Part shown: positions 24,391 through 32,467 of the stretch, piece after piece
Position numbering within the stretch: the first letter of the stretch is position 1
Layout of the letters: each line of letters begins with the position of its first letter
From: Croceibacterium_A sp035555595
GTDB taxonomy: Bacteria > Pseudomonadota > Alphaproteobacteria > Sphingomonadales > Sphingomonadaceae
NCBI GenBank assembly: GCA_035555595.1
Contig: DATMGK010000041.1
Span: 1 to 47,490, forward strand
Reading direction: 5' to 3'
DNA length: 47,490 nucleotides
Notes under the pieces: generated by a model
The model's input: the letters and a program-made list of their open reading frames with translations, nothing else
What the model was told of the DNA's origin: nothing
Database searches by the model: none
Translations under genes and position numbers: made by a program

Positions 24391-25145
24391 CCGTTCGAGT
24401 TCGTGTGATCCCCTGCCTCGACGTGGCCGATGGCCGCGTGGTGAAGGGTGTTAACTTCGTGGACCTGAAGGATGCCGGCGATCCGGTGGAGCAGGCGCGG
24501 GCTTATGATGCCGCGGGCGCGGATGAGCTGTGCTTCCTGGACATTTCCGCCAGCCATGAAGGGCGCGGTACGCTACTGGATGTGGTGCGGCGCACTGCGG
24601 AAGTGTGCTTCATGCCGCTGACCGTGGGCGGCGGGGTGCGATCGGTGGACGATGCGCGCGCTCTGTTGCTGGCGGGTGCGGACAAGGTGGCCGTCAATTC
24701 CGCAGCCGTATCCCGGCCGGAAGTGGTGGCGGAGATCGCCGAGAAGATGGGCAGCCAGTGCGTCGTCGCCTCCGTCGATGCGCGTTGGGTCCATGACCAC
24801 TGGGAAATCTTCACCCACGGCGGGCGGCGGGAAACCGGGATCGACGCCGTGGAGCACGCCGTAAGGCTGGCCGAACTGGGTGCGGGCGAACTGCTTGTCA
24901 CATCGATGGATGGCGACGGCACGCAGCGCGGATACGATCTGAAGCTGACCCGCACGATCGCTGACGCGGTTTCCGTTCCGGTTATCGCCAGTGGTGGCGT
25001 GGGCAACTTGCAGCACCTGGTGGACGGTGTGACGGAAGGCCATGCAAGCGCGGTTCTCGCCGCCTCGATCTTCCATTTCGGCACCCATACCATCGCGGAA
25101 GCCCATGCCGCGTTGCGCGCCGCCGGGCTGCCCGCGCGGGGGTGA
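24387..25145 (+). CDS. hisF: Imidazole glycerol phosphate synthase, cyclase subunit
   Basis: The 252-residue (beta/alpha)8 cyclase works with HisH to make IGP and AICAR. It has RVIPCLDVADGRVVKGVNF with the catalytic Asp, the second Asp in LLVTSMDGDGTQRGYD, and the phosphate loops TVGGGVRS and ASGGVG. Its ATG overlaps the preceding stop codon (ATGA). Confidence 0.97.
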   Translation: MTVRVRVIPCLDVADGRVVKGVNFVDLKDAGDPVEQARAYDAAGADELCFLDISASHEGRGTLLDVVRRTAEVCFMPLTVGGGVRSVDDARALLLAGADKVAVNSAAVSRPEVVAEIAEKMGSQCVVASVDARWVHDHWEIFTHGGRRETGIDAVEHAVRLAELGAGELLVTSMDGDGTQRGYDLKLTRTIADAVSVPVIASGGVGNLQHLVDGVTEGHASAVLAASIFHFGTHTIAEAHAALRAAGLPARG

Positions 25146-25185
25146 TGCGCTTGACGGGAAGGGCGCTCTTGCCCATGTCGCGCGG

Positions 25186-25512
25186 ATGACCACGTCATCG
25201 GATACTCTGGCCCGCCTCGAACAGGTGATCCGCGAGCGGACGAAGGCCGCTGCGGGCGAAAGCTACGTCGCGAGCCTCAATGCGCGCGGGCTGCCTGTAA
25301 TCGCCCGCAAGCTGGGCGAGGAAGCCGTGGAAACGGTCGTCGCCGCGCTTTCAGGTGACGATCAGGAACTGGTGGGCGAAGCGGCCGACGTGCTGTTCCA
25401 CCTGATGGTCCTGCTGGGGCACAAGGGCATTGCGCTGGGAAGCGTGCTGGCCGAACTTGAGCGGCGCGAAGGCACATCCGGCCTCGTTGAAAAAGCTTCA
25501 CGGAACGCCTGA
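25186..25512 (+). CDS. hisE: Phosphoribosyl-ATP diphosphatase
   Basis: This 108-residue all-helical MazG-like pyrophosphatase has the conserved ARKLGEEAVETVVAAL and LVGEAADVLFHLMVLL helices carrying the acidic metal ligands. It is monofunctional, without a fused HisI. The ATG at 25186 lies 40 bases after hisF. hisG, hisD, hisC and hisI are not in the window. Confidence 0.94.
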   Translation: MTTSSDTLARLEQVIRERTKAAAGESYVASLNARGLPVIARKLGEEAVETVVAALSGDDQELVGEAADVLFHLMVLLGHKGIALGSVLAELERREGTSGLVEKASRNA

Positions 25513-25889
25513 TGCCGATCGACGCCATGCAGCCTTACGATCCTGACAACATCTTCGCGAAGATCCTGCGCGGCGATATCCCGTGCAATAAGGTGTTCGA
25601 GGATGATTGGGCGCTGGCTTTTCACGACATCGCCCCGCAGGCGCCAGTGCATATTCTGGTGATCCCCAAGGGAGCATACGTATCGTGGGACGATTTTTCC
25701 GCCCGCGCCGCTGCGGATGAAATCGCGGGCTTCGTGCGGGCCGTGGGCCATGTCGCGCGCGAGCAAGGGCTGGTCGCGCCGGGTTATCGCCTGCTGGCCA
25801 ATCTTGGCGCTGACGGCGGGCAGGAAGTCCCCCATCTGCACGTCCACCTTTTCGGCGGCAAGCCGCTGGGGCCGATGATCGCGCGTTAG
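25512..25889 (+). CDS. HIT-family nucleotide hydrolase/transferase
   Basis: The 125-residue protein begins in the hisE stop (TGATG). It has the histidine triad EVPHLHVHLFGGK near the C-terminus, IFAKILRGDIPCNKV at the start and IPKGAYVSWDDF in the middle, as in HINT-type phosphoramidases. HIT genes commonly follow hisE in alphaproteobacteria. Function is likely hydrolysis of AMP-linked adducts. Confidence 0.93.
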   Translation: MPIDAMQPYDPDNIFAKILRGDIPCNKVFEDDWALAFHDIAPQAPVHILVIPKGAYVSWDDFSARAAADEIAGFVRAVGHVAREQGLVAPGYRLLANLGADGGQEVPHLHVHLFGGKPLGPMIAR

Positions 25890-25898
25890 GCACAATTC

Positions 25899-25913
25899 GC
25901 CGGACTTTCCGGC
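25899..25913 (+). terminator. Weak hairpin after the HIT gene
   Basis: Six-base arms GCCGGA and TCCGGC close on CTT ten bases past the stop. No T-run follows, so it may only attenuate between the his and tol blocks. Confidence 0.35.
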
Positions 25914-25983
25914 AAGAGAGCCGAACATAACTTTCGTGAGGTTGCCAGCCGAGTCGCGGGTTGGCTAAGGCCGGTTGAAGACC

Positions 25984-26445
25984 ATGGGAGCGACGCTGCC
26001 TCTACCGCCTTCAGGCACGTTTCAGGGATCGCTGCACCTGTTCCCGATACGCGTCTATTACGAGGATACGGACCTTTCGGGTCTGGTCTATCACGCCAAT
26101 TACCTGCGTTGGTTCGAACGCGCCCGTTCCGACATGCTGCGCCTGCTGGGTATCGACCAGCGCGCGGCGGCCGAAAACGGAGAAGGGTTCTATACCGTCG
26201 CCGAACTCAACATCCGCTATCTCGCGCCCGCGAAGCTTGATGATGCGGTGACTGTCGCCACTACGCCCGTGGAACTGCGTAGCGCCAGCGTGCGTTTGCA
26301 GCAGCGTGCGATGAGGGACGGTAATGTGCTTGCCGAAGCGCTCGTTCGGGTGGGATTCATCTCACCTGAAGGACGACCCCGACGTCAGCCACCTGGTTGG
26401 CGCGCCCAGTTCGAAACACTTCTTCCAGCGAAAGACCCCGCATGA
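25984..26445 (+). CDS. ybgC: Tol-Pal-associated acyl-CoA thioesterase YbgC
   Basis: From the ATG at 25984 the product has 153 residues with the hot-dog-fold signature YYEDTDLSGLVYHANYLRWFERAR, including the catalytic Asp. LGIDQRA and FYTVAELNIRYLAPAKL follow. An upstream in-frame TTG at 25975 would add three residues. It heads the tol-pal operon, as in most proteobacteria, and overlaps tolQ by four bases. YbgC is thought to act on acyl thioesters in phospholipid metabolism. Confidence 0.92.
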   Translation: MGATLPLPPSGTFQGSLHLFPIRVYYEDTDLSGLVYHANYLRWFERARSDMLRLLGIDQRAAAENGEGFYTVAELNIRYLAPAKLDDAVTVATTPVELRSASVRLQQRAMRDGNVLAEALVRVGFISPEGRPRRQPPGWRAQFETLLPAKDPA

Positions 26446-27152
26446 CGCTGATTGTCGCCGCCGCAGCCACCGCCGCCATCGAGGCGCCAACTCACCTCGA
26501 TCCGGTCAGACTGTTCCTTGATGCCGACATTGTAGTGCAGGTGGTGATGACCGGCCTGTTGCTGGCGAGTGTGTGGGTATGGACGATCATCGTCTCGTTC
26601 TCGCTAAGGATGGGGCGCACCGCGCGCCGCAACGCAGCTTTCGAACAGGATTTTTGGGACGCCGACCAGCCCGACACGCTGGTACAGGGGCGCCGCCCGC
26701 GCGATATCCCCTCTGCTCGCGTCGCGGCGGCCGGGCTCAACGAATTGAAGATTTCGACCAAGGAGGGCCTGCGCAACCGCGACGGCGCCAAGGGGCGTAT
26801 CGCGATGGCGATGGAAGGGCAGGTGGCGGAAGAAGCCGATGCGCTGGCCGAACGGCTGAACTTTCTGGCCACGACGGGTTCTGTTGCCCCTTTCGTTGGT
26901 CTGTTCGGCACCGTCTGGGGCATCATGAACAGCTTCTTCCAGATCGGCGCGCAGCAGAATTCATCGCTGGCGGTGGTCGCGCCCGGTATTTCGGAGGCGC
27001 TGTTCGCCACGGCCATCGGCCTGTTCGCGGCCATCCCCGCCGTTATCGCCTATAACCGCTTCAGCCACCGGGTGAACGCCTTCGAAGCGGCGCTTCAGCG
27101 CTTTGCTGACAAGGTCAACGCGCAGATCGGGCGGGAGCTGGAGCGCGGCTGA
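26442..27152 (+). CDS. tolQ: TolQ inner-membrane motor subunit
   Basis: The 236-residue protein has three membrane helices (about 25-45, 140-160 and 180-200) and the MotA/ExbB-like stretch LATTGSVAPFVGLFGTVWGIMNSF and GISEALFATAIGLFAAIPAVIAYN. With TolR it forms the proton-driven motor energising TolA. The ATG overlaps the ybgC stop. Confidence 0.96.
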   Translation: MTLIVAAAATAAIEAPTHLDPVRLFLDADIVVQVVMTGLLLASVWVWTIIVSFSLRMGRTARRNAAFEQDFWDADQPDTLVQGRRPRDIPSARVAAAGLNELKISTKEGLRNRDGAKGRIAMAMEGQVAEEADALAERLNFLATTGSVAPFVGLFGTVWGIMNSFFQIGAQQNSSLAVVAPGISEALFATAIGLFAAIPAVIAYNRFSHRVNAFEAALQRFADKVNAQIGRELERG

Positions 27153-27598
27153 TGGCGATGGGCGTGCACACATCCTCACGTGGGCGAAGCCGGTCTTCGC
27201 GGCGGTCGCCCATGGCGGAAATCAACGTCACGCCGCTGGTGGACGTGATGCTGGTGCTGCTGATCATCTTCATGATCACCGCGCCGCTGCTGGCCAGCGG
27301 CGTGCCGGTGGAACTGCCTGACAGCCGCGCCAATGCGCTGGATCGGCAGCCGGATCAGGTGACGATCAGCGTGGACCGCGCCGGGCACATCTACATCGAT
27401 GAGGGACTGGTCCCCGATGGCCAGTTGCCGATGATGCTGGAGAACGCGCGCTGCGGCGGCGAGAATGCGCCGCTGATCACGCTGCGTGCCGACAGGGCGC
27501 TGGATTACGGCCGTGTCATGGCGGTGATGGGTGAACTGAACCGGGCCGGGTGCAATCGCATTTCGCTGGTCACCAACGGTTCAGTGGAGGTTCCATAG
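27152..27598 (+). CDS. tolR: TolR inner-membrane motor subunit
   Basis: The 148-residue protein has a basic N-terminus (HTSSRGRSRSSRR), then AEINVTPLVDVMLVLLIIFM with the protonatable Asp in the single membrane helix, and a periplasmic ExbD/TolR domain (VPVELPDS..., LITLRADRALDYGRV). It overlaps the tolQ stop by one base. Confidence 0.96.
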   Translation: MAMGVHTSSRGRSRSSRRSPMAEINVTPLVDVMLVLLIIFMITAPLLASGVPVELPDSRANALDRQPDQVTISVDRAGHIYIDEGLVPDGQLPMMLENARCGGENAPLITLRADRALDYGRVMAVMGELNRAGCNRISLVTNGSVEVP

Positions 27599-27601
27599 CT
27601 C

Positions 27602-28426
27602 ATGCGCATGGGGTCCCTCGCACATCTTTCGCGCGAAGAGCAGATCGGCCTTGGGGTCGCCGCCGCCGCGCATGTGGCGCTCGTTCTGGCGCTGCTGTGG
27701 CAGGTGAGCGACGACCCCAAGAAGATGCCGGTGCCGGAACGGATGACTGTCAGCCTCGCCAGCGAGGTGAGTTTGCGTTCAACGGCACCCGATCCCGTGC
27801 AGGAAGCGCAAGCATCCGTTGCGCCCGAACTCGCGCCCGAACCCGCCCCGCCGCCGGTTCCGGCGCCGCCACAACCGCGTGTCGAGGCCCGGCCCGAGCC
27901 GAGGCCTACGCAAGCGCGTGTGGAAGCGCGCCCTCAACCTCAGCCCACCCGTGCGCCTGCCGCGCGCCCAACCGCTCAGCCGACGCAGCGCCCTGCGCCC
28001 AGGCCGTCTGCTGCCCCCACCAGAGCTGCGGGCGGCACGCGCATCGGTGCGGACTTTCTTCAGGGGGCGGGTGCCACCGAAGGGGACCGGGGCACCCCGG
28101 CCGCGGCCTTTGGCGCTGCTGAGCAGGCCGCGCTGGAGCAGGCGATCAACCGCCAGCTTAAGCCTCACTGGAGCGCGCCGCAGGGTGTGGATGCGGAAAA
28201 GCTCGTGACCGTGCTGACTTGGGAACTGAATGCGGACGGGTCGCTCAAGGGGACTCCGCGTCTGGTCAGCCAGTCAGGCGTCACCGATTCCAACCGTCCG
28301 CAGGCATCGCTGCATGTCGAACGGGCGATCCGTGCGGTTCAACTGGCCGCGCCGTTCAATCTGCCAGATCAATATTATGACAAGTGGAAGCGCATACGCA
28401 CGTGGCGCTTCGATAGGAGGCTTTGA
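27602..28426 (+). CDS. tolA: TolA-like protein with proline-rich linker
   Basis: The 274-residue protein has one N-terminal membrane helix (about 15-34) and a long periplasmic linker (about 65-145) made of Pro, Ala, Arg and Gln (for example PEPAPPPVPAPPQP and RPEPRPTQARVEARP). A C-terminal TonB/TolA-like domain follows (INRQLKPHWSAPQGVDAEKLVTVL...). The linker is proline-rich rather than the long alanine helix of E. coli TolA. It sits between tolR and tolB, which fixes the assignment. Confidence 0.9.
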   Translation: MRMGSLAHLSREEQIGLGVAAAAHVALVLALLWQVSDDPKKMPVPERMTVSLASEVSLRSTAPDPVQEAQASVAPELAPEPAPPPVPAPPQPRVEARPEPRPTQARVEARPQPQPTRAPAARPTAQPTQRPAPRPSAAPTRAAGGTRIGADFLQGAGATEGDRGTPAAAFGAAEQAALEQAINRQLKPHWSAPQGVDAEKLVTVLTWELNADGSLKGTPRLVSQSGVTDSNRPQASLHVERAIRAVQLAAPFNLPDQYYDKWKRIRTWRFDRRL

Positions 28427-29805
28427 TGACCACCGTTCGCACAATGCTGCTGGGCATGGGCCTGTGTCTTTTCGCTGTCCTAGCGGCGGCACAAGGCGTT
28501 TCATCGCCCGCCGTGCAGGTGCCTGATCTGGAAGAGGGTGGGCTTAGCGGCTCGGTTACGGATGAAAGTGCGTGGCAGGACCTCAGCATCGCCATCCCTT
28601 CGTTTGCGACCGATCGCGATCAGCCGACCCCGGCGAATTCGCAGGGTACGGCTGCGCTTGGCGTCGAGCTGGGCAGGGTGGTTTACGGCGATCTGGCCAA
28701 CAATGGCCTGTTCCGCCCGCTTGGCCCGGATTCGCTGCCACGACCGGGCTATCAGCAGATCACTGCCCCCGCGTGGAGCACGTGGAGCGGTCGTTCTGCC
28801 GAAATGCTCGTCCATGGTTACGTTCGCGCCGGTGAGGGCGGAAGGCTGACGGTGGGCTGCTATCTCTACGACGTTCAGTTGCAGCAGCAGCTTGTACGCG
28901 AAGGCTGGGTGGTGGACCCTGCTGACTGGCGCCGGGCGGCCCACAAGTGTGCGGACCTGATCTATTCGCGCCTGTCCGGCGAGAGCCCGTTCTTCGACAG
29001 CAAGATTGCCTATATCGCGGAGACAGGTCCGAAGGACAAGCGGATCAAGCGTCTGGCGATCATGGATTCGGACGGCGCGAACCACCGCTTCATAACCAGC
29101 GGGCAATCGACCGCGCTGACCCCGCGTTATTCGCCTGACTATTCGAAGATTGCCTACGTCAGCTATCTCAATGGCTACGCACGCATCTATGTTTATGACA
29201 TCGGCAGCGGGCGGCAGACCCTGGTAACGGAAAGCCAGAACCCGACCTTCGCTCCGCGCTGGGCCCCCAACGGGCGCACCATCCTTTATTCGATGGCGGT
29301 GAACGGCAACACGGACATCTACAGCGTGCCCGCCACTGGCGGAAACCCGCGCCGGCTTACCGATGCGCCGGGCATCGATGTGGGCGGGTCCTATTCGCCT
29401 GACGGGTCGAAGATCGTTTTCGAAAGCGACCGTTCGGGCAACCAGCAGATCTATGTGATGAACGCGGATGGCACTGGCCAGCGGCGCATCAGCTTCTTCG
29501 GCGGTCGTGCTGCGACGCCGGAATGGAGCCCGCGCGGCGACCAGATCGCCTTCACGCATATCGTGGGCGATCTGCGGGTGGGCGTGATGTCGCCGGAAGG
29601 GCGCAATATGCGGCATCTGACCGACAGCTGGCAGGATGAAGCGCCAACATGGGCGCCCAACGGCCGCATCGTGCAGTTCTTTCGCACCGCCCGCAACACA
29701 GGCGAAACTTCGATATGGCAGGTCGATCTGACCGGCCGCAACGAGCGGCGACTGCCGACACCAGTAGGGGCTTCGGATCCGGCCTGGGGACCGGTCCTTC
29801 CGTAA
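28426..29805 (+). CDS. tolB: TolB periplasmic beta-propeller protein
   Basis: The 459-residue protein has a signal peptide (cleavage after AAAQG near 24), an N-terminal alpha/beta domain (40-190) and a six-bladed WD40-like propeller with repeated YSPDYSKIAY, WAPNGRTILY, YSPDGSKIVFESDRSG and WSPRGDQIAFTH. The start ATG has an AGGAGG six bases upstream; the ATG overlaps the tolA stop. TolB binds Pal and is released by TolA during outer-membrane constriction. Confidence 0.96.
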   Translation: MTTVRTMLLGMGLCLFAVLAAAQGVSSPAVQVPDLEEGGLSGSVTDESAWQDLSIAIPSFATDRDQPTPANSQGTAALGVELGRVVYGDLANNGLFRPLGPDSLPRPGYQQITAPAWSTWSGRSAEMLVHGYVRAGEGGRLTVGCYLYDVQLQQQLVREGWVVDPADWRRAAHKCADLIYSRLSGESPFFDSKIAYIAETGPKDKRIKRLAIMDSDGANHRFITSGQSTALTPRYSPDYSKIAYVSYLNGYARIYVYDIGSGRQTLVTESQNPTFAPRWAPNGRTILYSMAVNGNTDIYSVPATGGNPRRLTDAPGIDVGGSYSPDGSKIVFESDRSGNQQIYVMNADGTGQRRISFFGGRAATPEWSPRGDQIAFTHIVGDLRVGVMSPEGRNMRHLTDSWQDEAPTWAPNGRIVQFFRTARNTGETSIWQVDLTGRNERRLPTPVGASDPAWGPVLP

Positions 29806-29870
29806 TATCTCTCGTAATTCCCCACAGCCATCCTGGAAAGTCATGGCATCGAACTGAAGGAGGATTTGGC

Positions 29871-30386
29871 ATGAACAAGATTGCATTGGCTTTGGCCGCA
29901 ACGAGCGTCCTGGCACTGGGGGCATGCAAGAAGCAGGCTCCTGAAGACTTGCCGCCGGCACCGCAGAACACTTCTGCACCGGCACCTACCCCTGCTCCCA
30001 GCGGTCCGCAGGGCGCCGTTCCGGGCACGCAGGCTCACTTTGCACAGCAGATGCAGGGGCGGGATTCGATCTATTTCGATACTGACAAGTTCAATATCGA
30101 CGCAGAAGATCAGGCGGCGTTGTCGCAGCAGGCGGCCTATCTGCGCCAGTATCCCAACATCCGCGCCACCGTGGAAGGGCACTGCGACGAACGCGGCACG
30201 CGCGAATACAACCTGGCGCTGGGTGAACGCCGCGCCAATGCGGCCAAGAACTACCTCGTCAGCCTGGGCGTACCGGCCGAACGGCTGACCACCGTCAGCT
30301 ATGGCAAGGAACGGCCCGCTGCGCTCGGTTCCAACGCCGAAGCGTGGGCGCGCAACCGCCGCGCCGTCACTATCGTACTGAACTGA
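29871..30386 (+). CDS. pal: Peptidoglycan-associated lipoprotein Pal
   Basis: The 171-residue lipoprotein has a signal peptide with lipobox LALGAC (Cys19), a Pro/Ala-rich linker (25-50) and a C-terminal OmpA-like peptidoglycan-binding domain (IYFDTDKFNIDAEDQ, VEGHCDERGTREYNLALGERRA). The ribosome site AAGGAGGA lies eight bases before the ATG. Last gene of the tol-pal operon. Confidence 0.97.
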   Translation: MNKIALALAATSVLALGACKKQAPEDLPPAPQNTSAPAPTPAPSGPQGAVPGTQAHFAQQMQGRDSIYFDTDKFNIDAEDQAALSQQAAYLRQYPNIRATVEGHCDERGTREYNLALGERRANAAKNYLVSLGVPAERLTTVSYGKERPAALGSNAEAWARNRRAVTIVLN

Positions 30387-30396
30387 TCGCTGTATC

Positions 30397-30426
30397 CTGA
30401 GGCCCCTGCGAAAGCGGGGGCCTCAG
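30397..30426 (+). terminator. Hairpin after pal
   Basis: Perfect 10-bp arms CTGAGGCCCC (30397-30406) and GGGGCCTCAG (30417-30426) enclose an inner GC-GAAA-GC stem. It lies 10 bases after the stop codon. The tail is not T-rich, but the position fits the end of the tol-pal operon. Confidence 0.6.
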
Positions 30427-30449
30427 ACCGTTGCAGGCCCGCACCGCCT

Positions 30450-30617
30450 CTAGAATGGCAGGGCGGTGATCGACGCCCGCAGGATCGGCGCGATGATCCC
30501 GGTCGGAGCATCTGCCTGCACCAGACCCGATACGGACTGGGAACCCGGCGCGAACAACGCCAGCGCCGAAAGCGCGAAAATCGCAAATGAGGAAGAGACG
30601 GCTAGTTGCTTCGACAT
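30450..30617 (-). CDS. Small exported protein, unknown
   Basis: From the ATG at 30617 the product has 55 residues: a signal-like hydrophobic segment (VSSSFAIFALSALALFAPG) followed by QSVSGLVQADAPTGIIAPILRASITALPF. The ribosome site is weak (GAG). I do not recognise it, but the clean signal segment and conserved-looking tail argue against chance. A longer frame starting at 30674 is possible. Confidence 0.45.
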   Translation of the reverse strand: MSKQLAVSSSFAIFALSALALFAPGSQSVSGLVQADAPTGIIAPILRASITALPF

Positions 30618-30783
30618 TGTTCGGCTCGTTTCGTGCTGCGTTGCAGCAGATGGGTACGCTAATCCATTTTGCAATGCAGCGAACTGGGGGTGAGAGGAAA
30701 TCTCGTGCAGGTTGCCGACCGGCGGTTTTCGTGCCGGGCGAGAGCGCCTATAAGGACCAAATGCTGACTTTCGGATTAAGCGC

Positions 30784-31317
30784 GTGAGCCGGGCGAAGCG
30801 TTCGATCGACTGGGGTTTCCCACGCTGGCGCGGCTATGGCAGCACGCGGGAAGCGGCCAAGGTGCGCCTGTGCGACCGCCATGGTTGCGACGAACCCGGA
30901 AACTGCCCTGCGCCCAAGGCGCCAAACAGCCCTGATCGGTGGTATTTCTGCCAGCGCCATGCCGCTGAATACAACTCGAAGTGGGACTACTTCGAAGGGC
31001 TGGACAAGGAAGAGGCCGAGGCGCGCGCCGGGGCGGAACAGCGCACCAATGCCAGCTATGCCCAATCGGCGCACTATGGCTGGGCGGGATCGGGCGACGG
31101 CAGCCGCAGCGCGGACGAGATGCGCGCGCTGGAAGTGCTGGGGCTGGAAGCCGATGCCGATTTCGACGCTGTGAAGAAGGCGTGGCGGGCGAAGGCCAAG
31201 GAAGTGCATCCCGATGTGAAGCCGGGCGATGCCGAAGCGGCCACTGCTTTCCAGGCCTACAGCGTTGCCTACGAAGTGCTGCGCCAGGCGGAGGAACGGC
31301 GGGAGTGGCACGGGTGA
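30784..31317 (+). CDS. J-domain protein with N-terminal Cys/His cluster
   Basis: The 177-residue protein starts at GTG (no good ribosome site). Its C-terminal third is a J domain with the HPD motif at 142-144 (KEVHPDVKPGD), which stimulates DnaK ATPase. The N-terminal part carries Cys30, His33, Cys35, Cys41, Cys56 and His59, a spacing that could bind zinc. It lacks the G/F and classic zinc-finger regions of DnaJ, so it is a specialised co-chaperone. Monocistronic. Confidence 0.85.
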   Translation: MSRAKRSIDWGFPRWRGYGSTREAAKVRLCDRHGCDEPGNCPAPKAPNSPDRWYFCQRHAAEYNSKWDYFEGLDKEEAEARAGAEQRTNASYAQSAHYGWAGSGDGSRSADEMRALEVLGLEADADFDAVKKAWRAKAKEVHPDVKPGDAEAATAFQAYSVAYEVLRQAEERREWHG

Positions 31318-31336
31318 GCCATCGCTGCGTTCCCCT

Positions 31337-32398
31337 TCAGTGCTGAACCGTATCGCGCACCCACTCGGCTGGATCGGACGGGTTTTCGATCTTCCCAACG
31401 AAGCGCGGCGAGGTTGAGCGGACGTAGTAGGGGATGACGGTGTTGCCTTCATGGCAGGCGTATTCGAACATCCCGTAATCGTCATTGCGGCTCCACGGAA
31501 AGGCGAGTTTGAAGGGGGCGGTCAGGACCACCGGGTCCCTCACTTCCGCTTCGTAGTAGATCGTGTTCGGCCCGGTCATGGTCAGACGTTCGGTGACGGT
31601 CTGTTCCTTGCTGGTCGGCAGCGGCTTGTTGCCGGGGCCGACGATGTTCAGCGGTGTTTCGCCGGTCAGGTTGGTGGTTTCGATCACCAGCGTATCGCCT
31701 TCCCATCGACCGCGCGAGAAGCCCAGATACTGGCGCACTTCCGCTGGCGGCGGGGGGCCGTCGATGATCGGGATGAAGCGCGTTTCATGGACGATTTCCA
31801 GTTGCAGGACCACCAGACCCGGCGACTGGAACACACGGATGCCGTTGTTGTAGGGGAACGGCGTCATCGATGATGGCAGGCCGCGGCTGATGCAGCGGTC
31901 GAGCGTGTTGAAGTCTGCAACCTTGTCGAATTGCGTTACGTTCCAGCTGGAGCGCATGGCGGCAGACATCCGCTCTCCCACCTCGGTCAGTGGCGGGATG
32001 CGGCCATTGGCCGGTTCCATGATCAGCGAGGTCTGGCGCAGGGGCTGGCCCCATTCGAACCAGTGGCCTGAGCCGATCGTGCCTTCTTCATCCTCCCGAT
32101 CGTAGTTTTGGGCCGTGCTTTCGGCCTGTACGACGGCAGCCGCGTATTCATCGTCCGTCAGGTATGCCTTGTCACCCAGGGCGGGCGGGCGTTCGGTGGG
32201 TGTGCGGCCGACGGAATCGATAGGCCATGTTCCCCGCAAGTCGGGATCGCCCCATTCCGTGCGCGGCGCCTTCCAGCCCGGCGGAGGCGCTGGCGCCCCC
32301 GCCGCGACGGCCATTTCCGCCGGTGTCTTCGCCATCGAATGCGAATGCCATGCGAGCGCCATGACACCCGCGCACAGCGCGTAACCGCAAGCCTTCAT
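31337..32398 (-). CDS. Exported protein of a widespread uncharacterised family
   Basis: The 353-residue protein has an N-terminal signal segment (cleavage after SMA near 23), then WGDPDLRGTWPID, LTDDEYAA, GQPLRQTSLIMEP, PYNNGIRVFQSPG, IVHETRFIPI, FSRGRWEGDTLVIETTNLTGET and FEYACHEGN. This motif order is familiar from many exported proteins of sphingomonads and other soil bacteria that have no assigned function. No enzyme motif is identifiable. It stands alone between the J-domain gene and the PLP enzyme. Confidence 0.75.
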   Translation of the reverse strand: MKACGYALCAGVMALAWHSHSMAKTPAEMAVAAGAPAPPPGWKAPRTEWGDPDLRGTWPIDSVGRTPTERPPALGDKAYLTDDEYAAAVVQAESTAQNYDREDEEGTIGSGHWFEWGQPLRQTSLIMEPANGRIPPLTEVGERMSAAMRSSWNVTQFDKVADFNTLDRCISRGLPSSMTPFPYNNGIRVFQSPGLVVLQLEIVHETRFIPIIDGPPPPAEVRQYLGFSRGRWEGDTLVIETTNLTGETPLNIVGPGNKPLPTSKEQTVTERLTMTGPNTIYYEAEVRDPVVLTAPFKLAFPWSRNDDYGMFEYACHEGNTVIPYYVRSTSPRFVGKIENPSDPAEWVRDTVQH

Positions 32399-32467
32399 CG
32401 GTCCTCTCCCCCGATATGCTGCTGAAGGGATTGAACCAGATCACCGTGTGGGGCGCAACCCGTGCCG

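Noticed and set aside
28501..29985. A 494-codon open frame on the minus strand
   Set aside because: Antisense to tolB and pal, both unmistakable.
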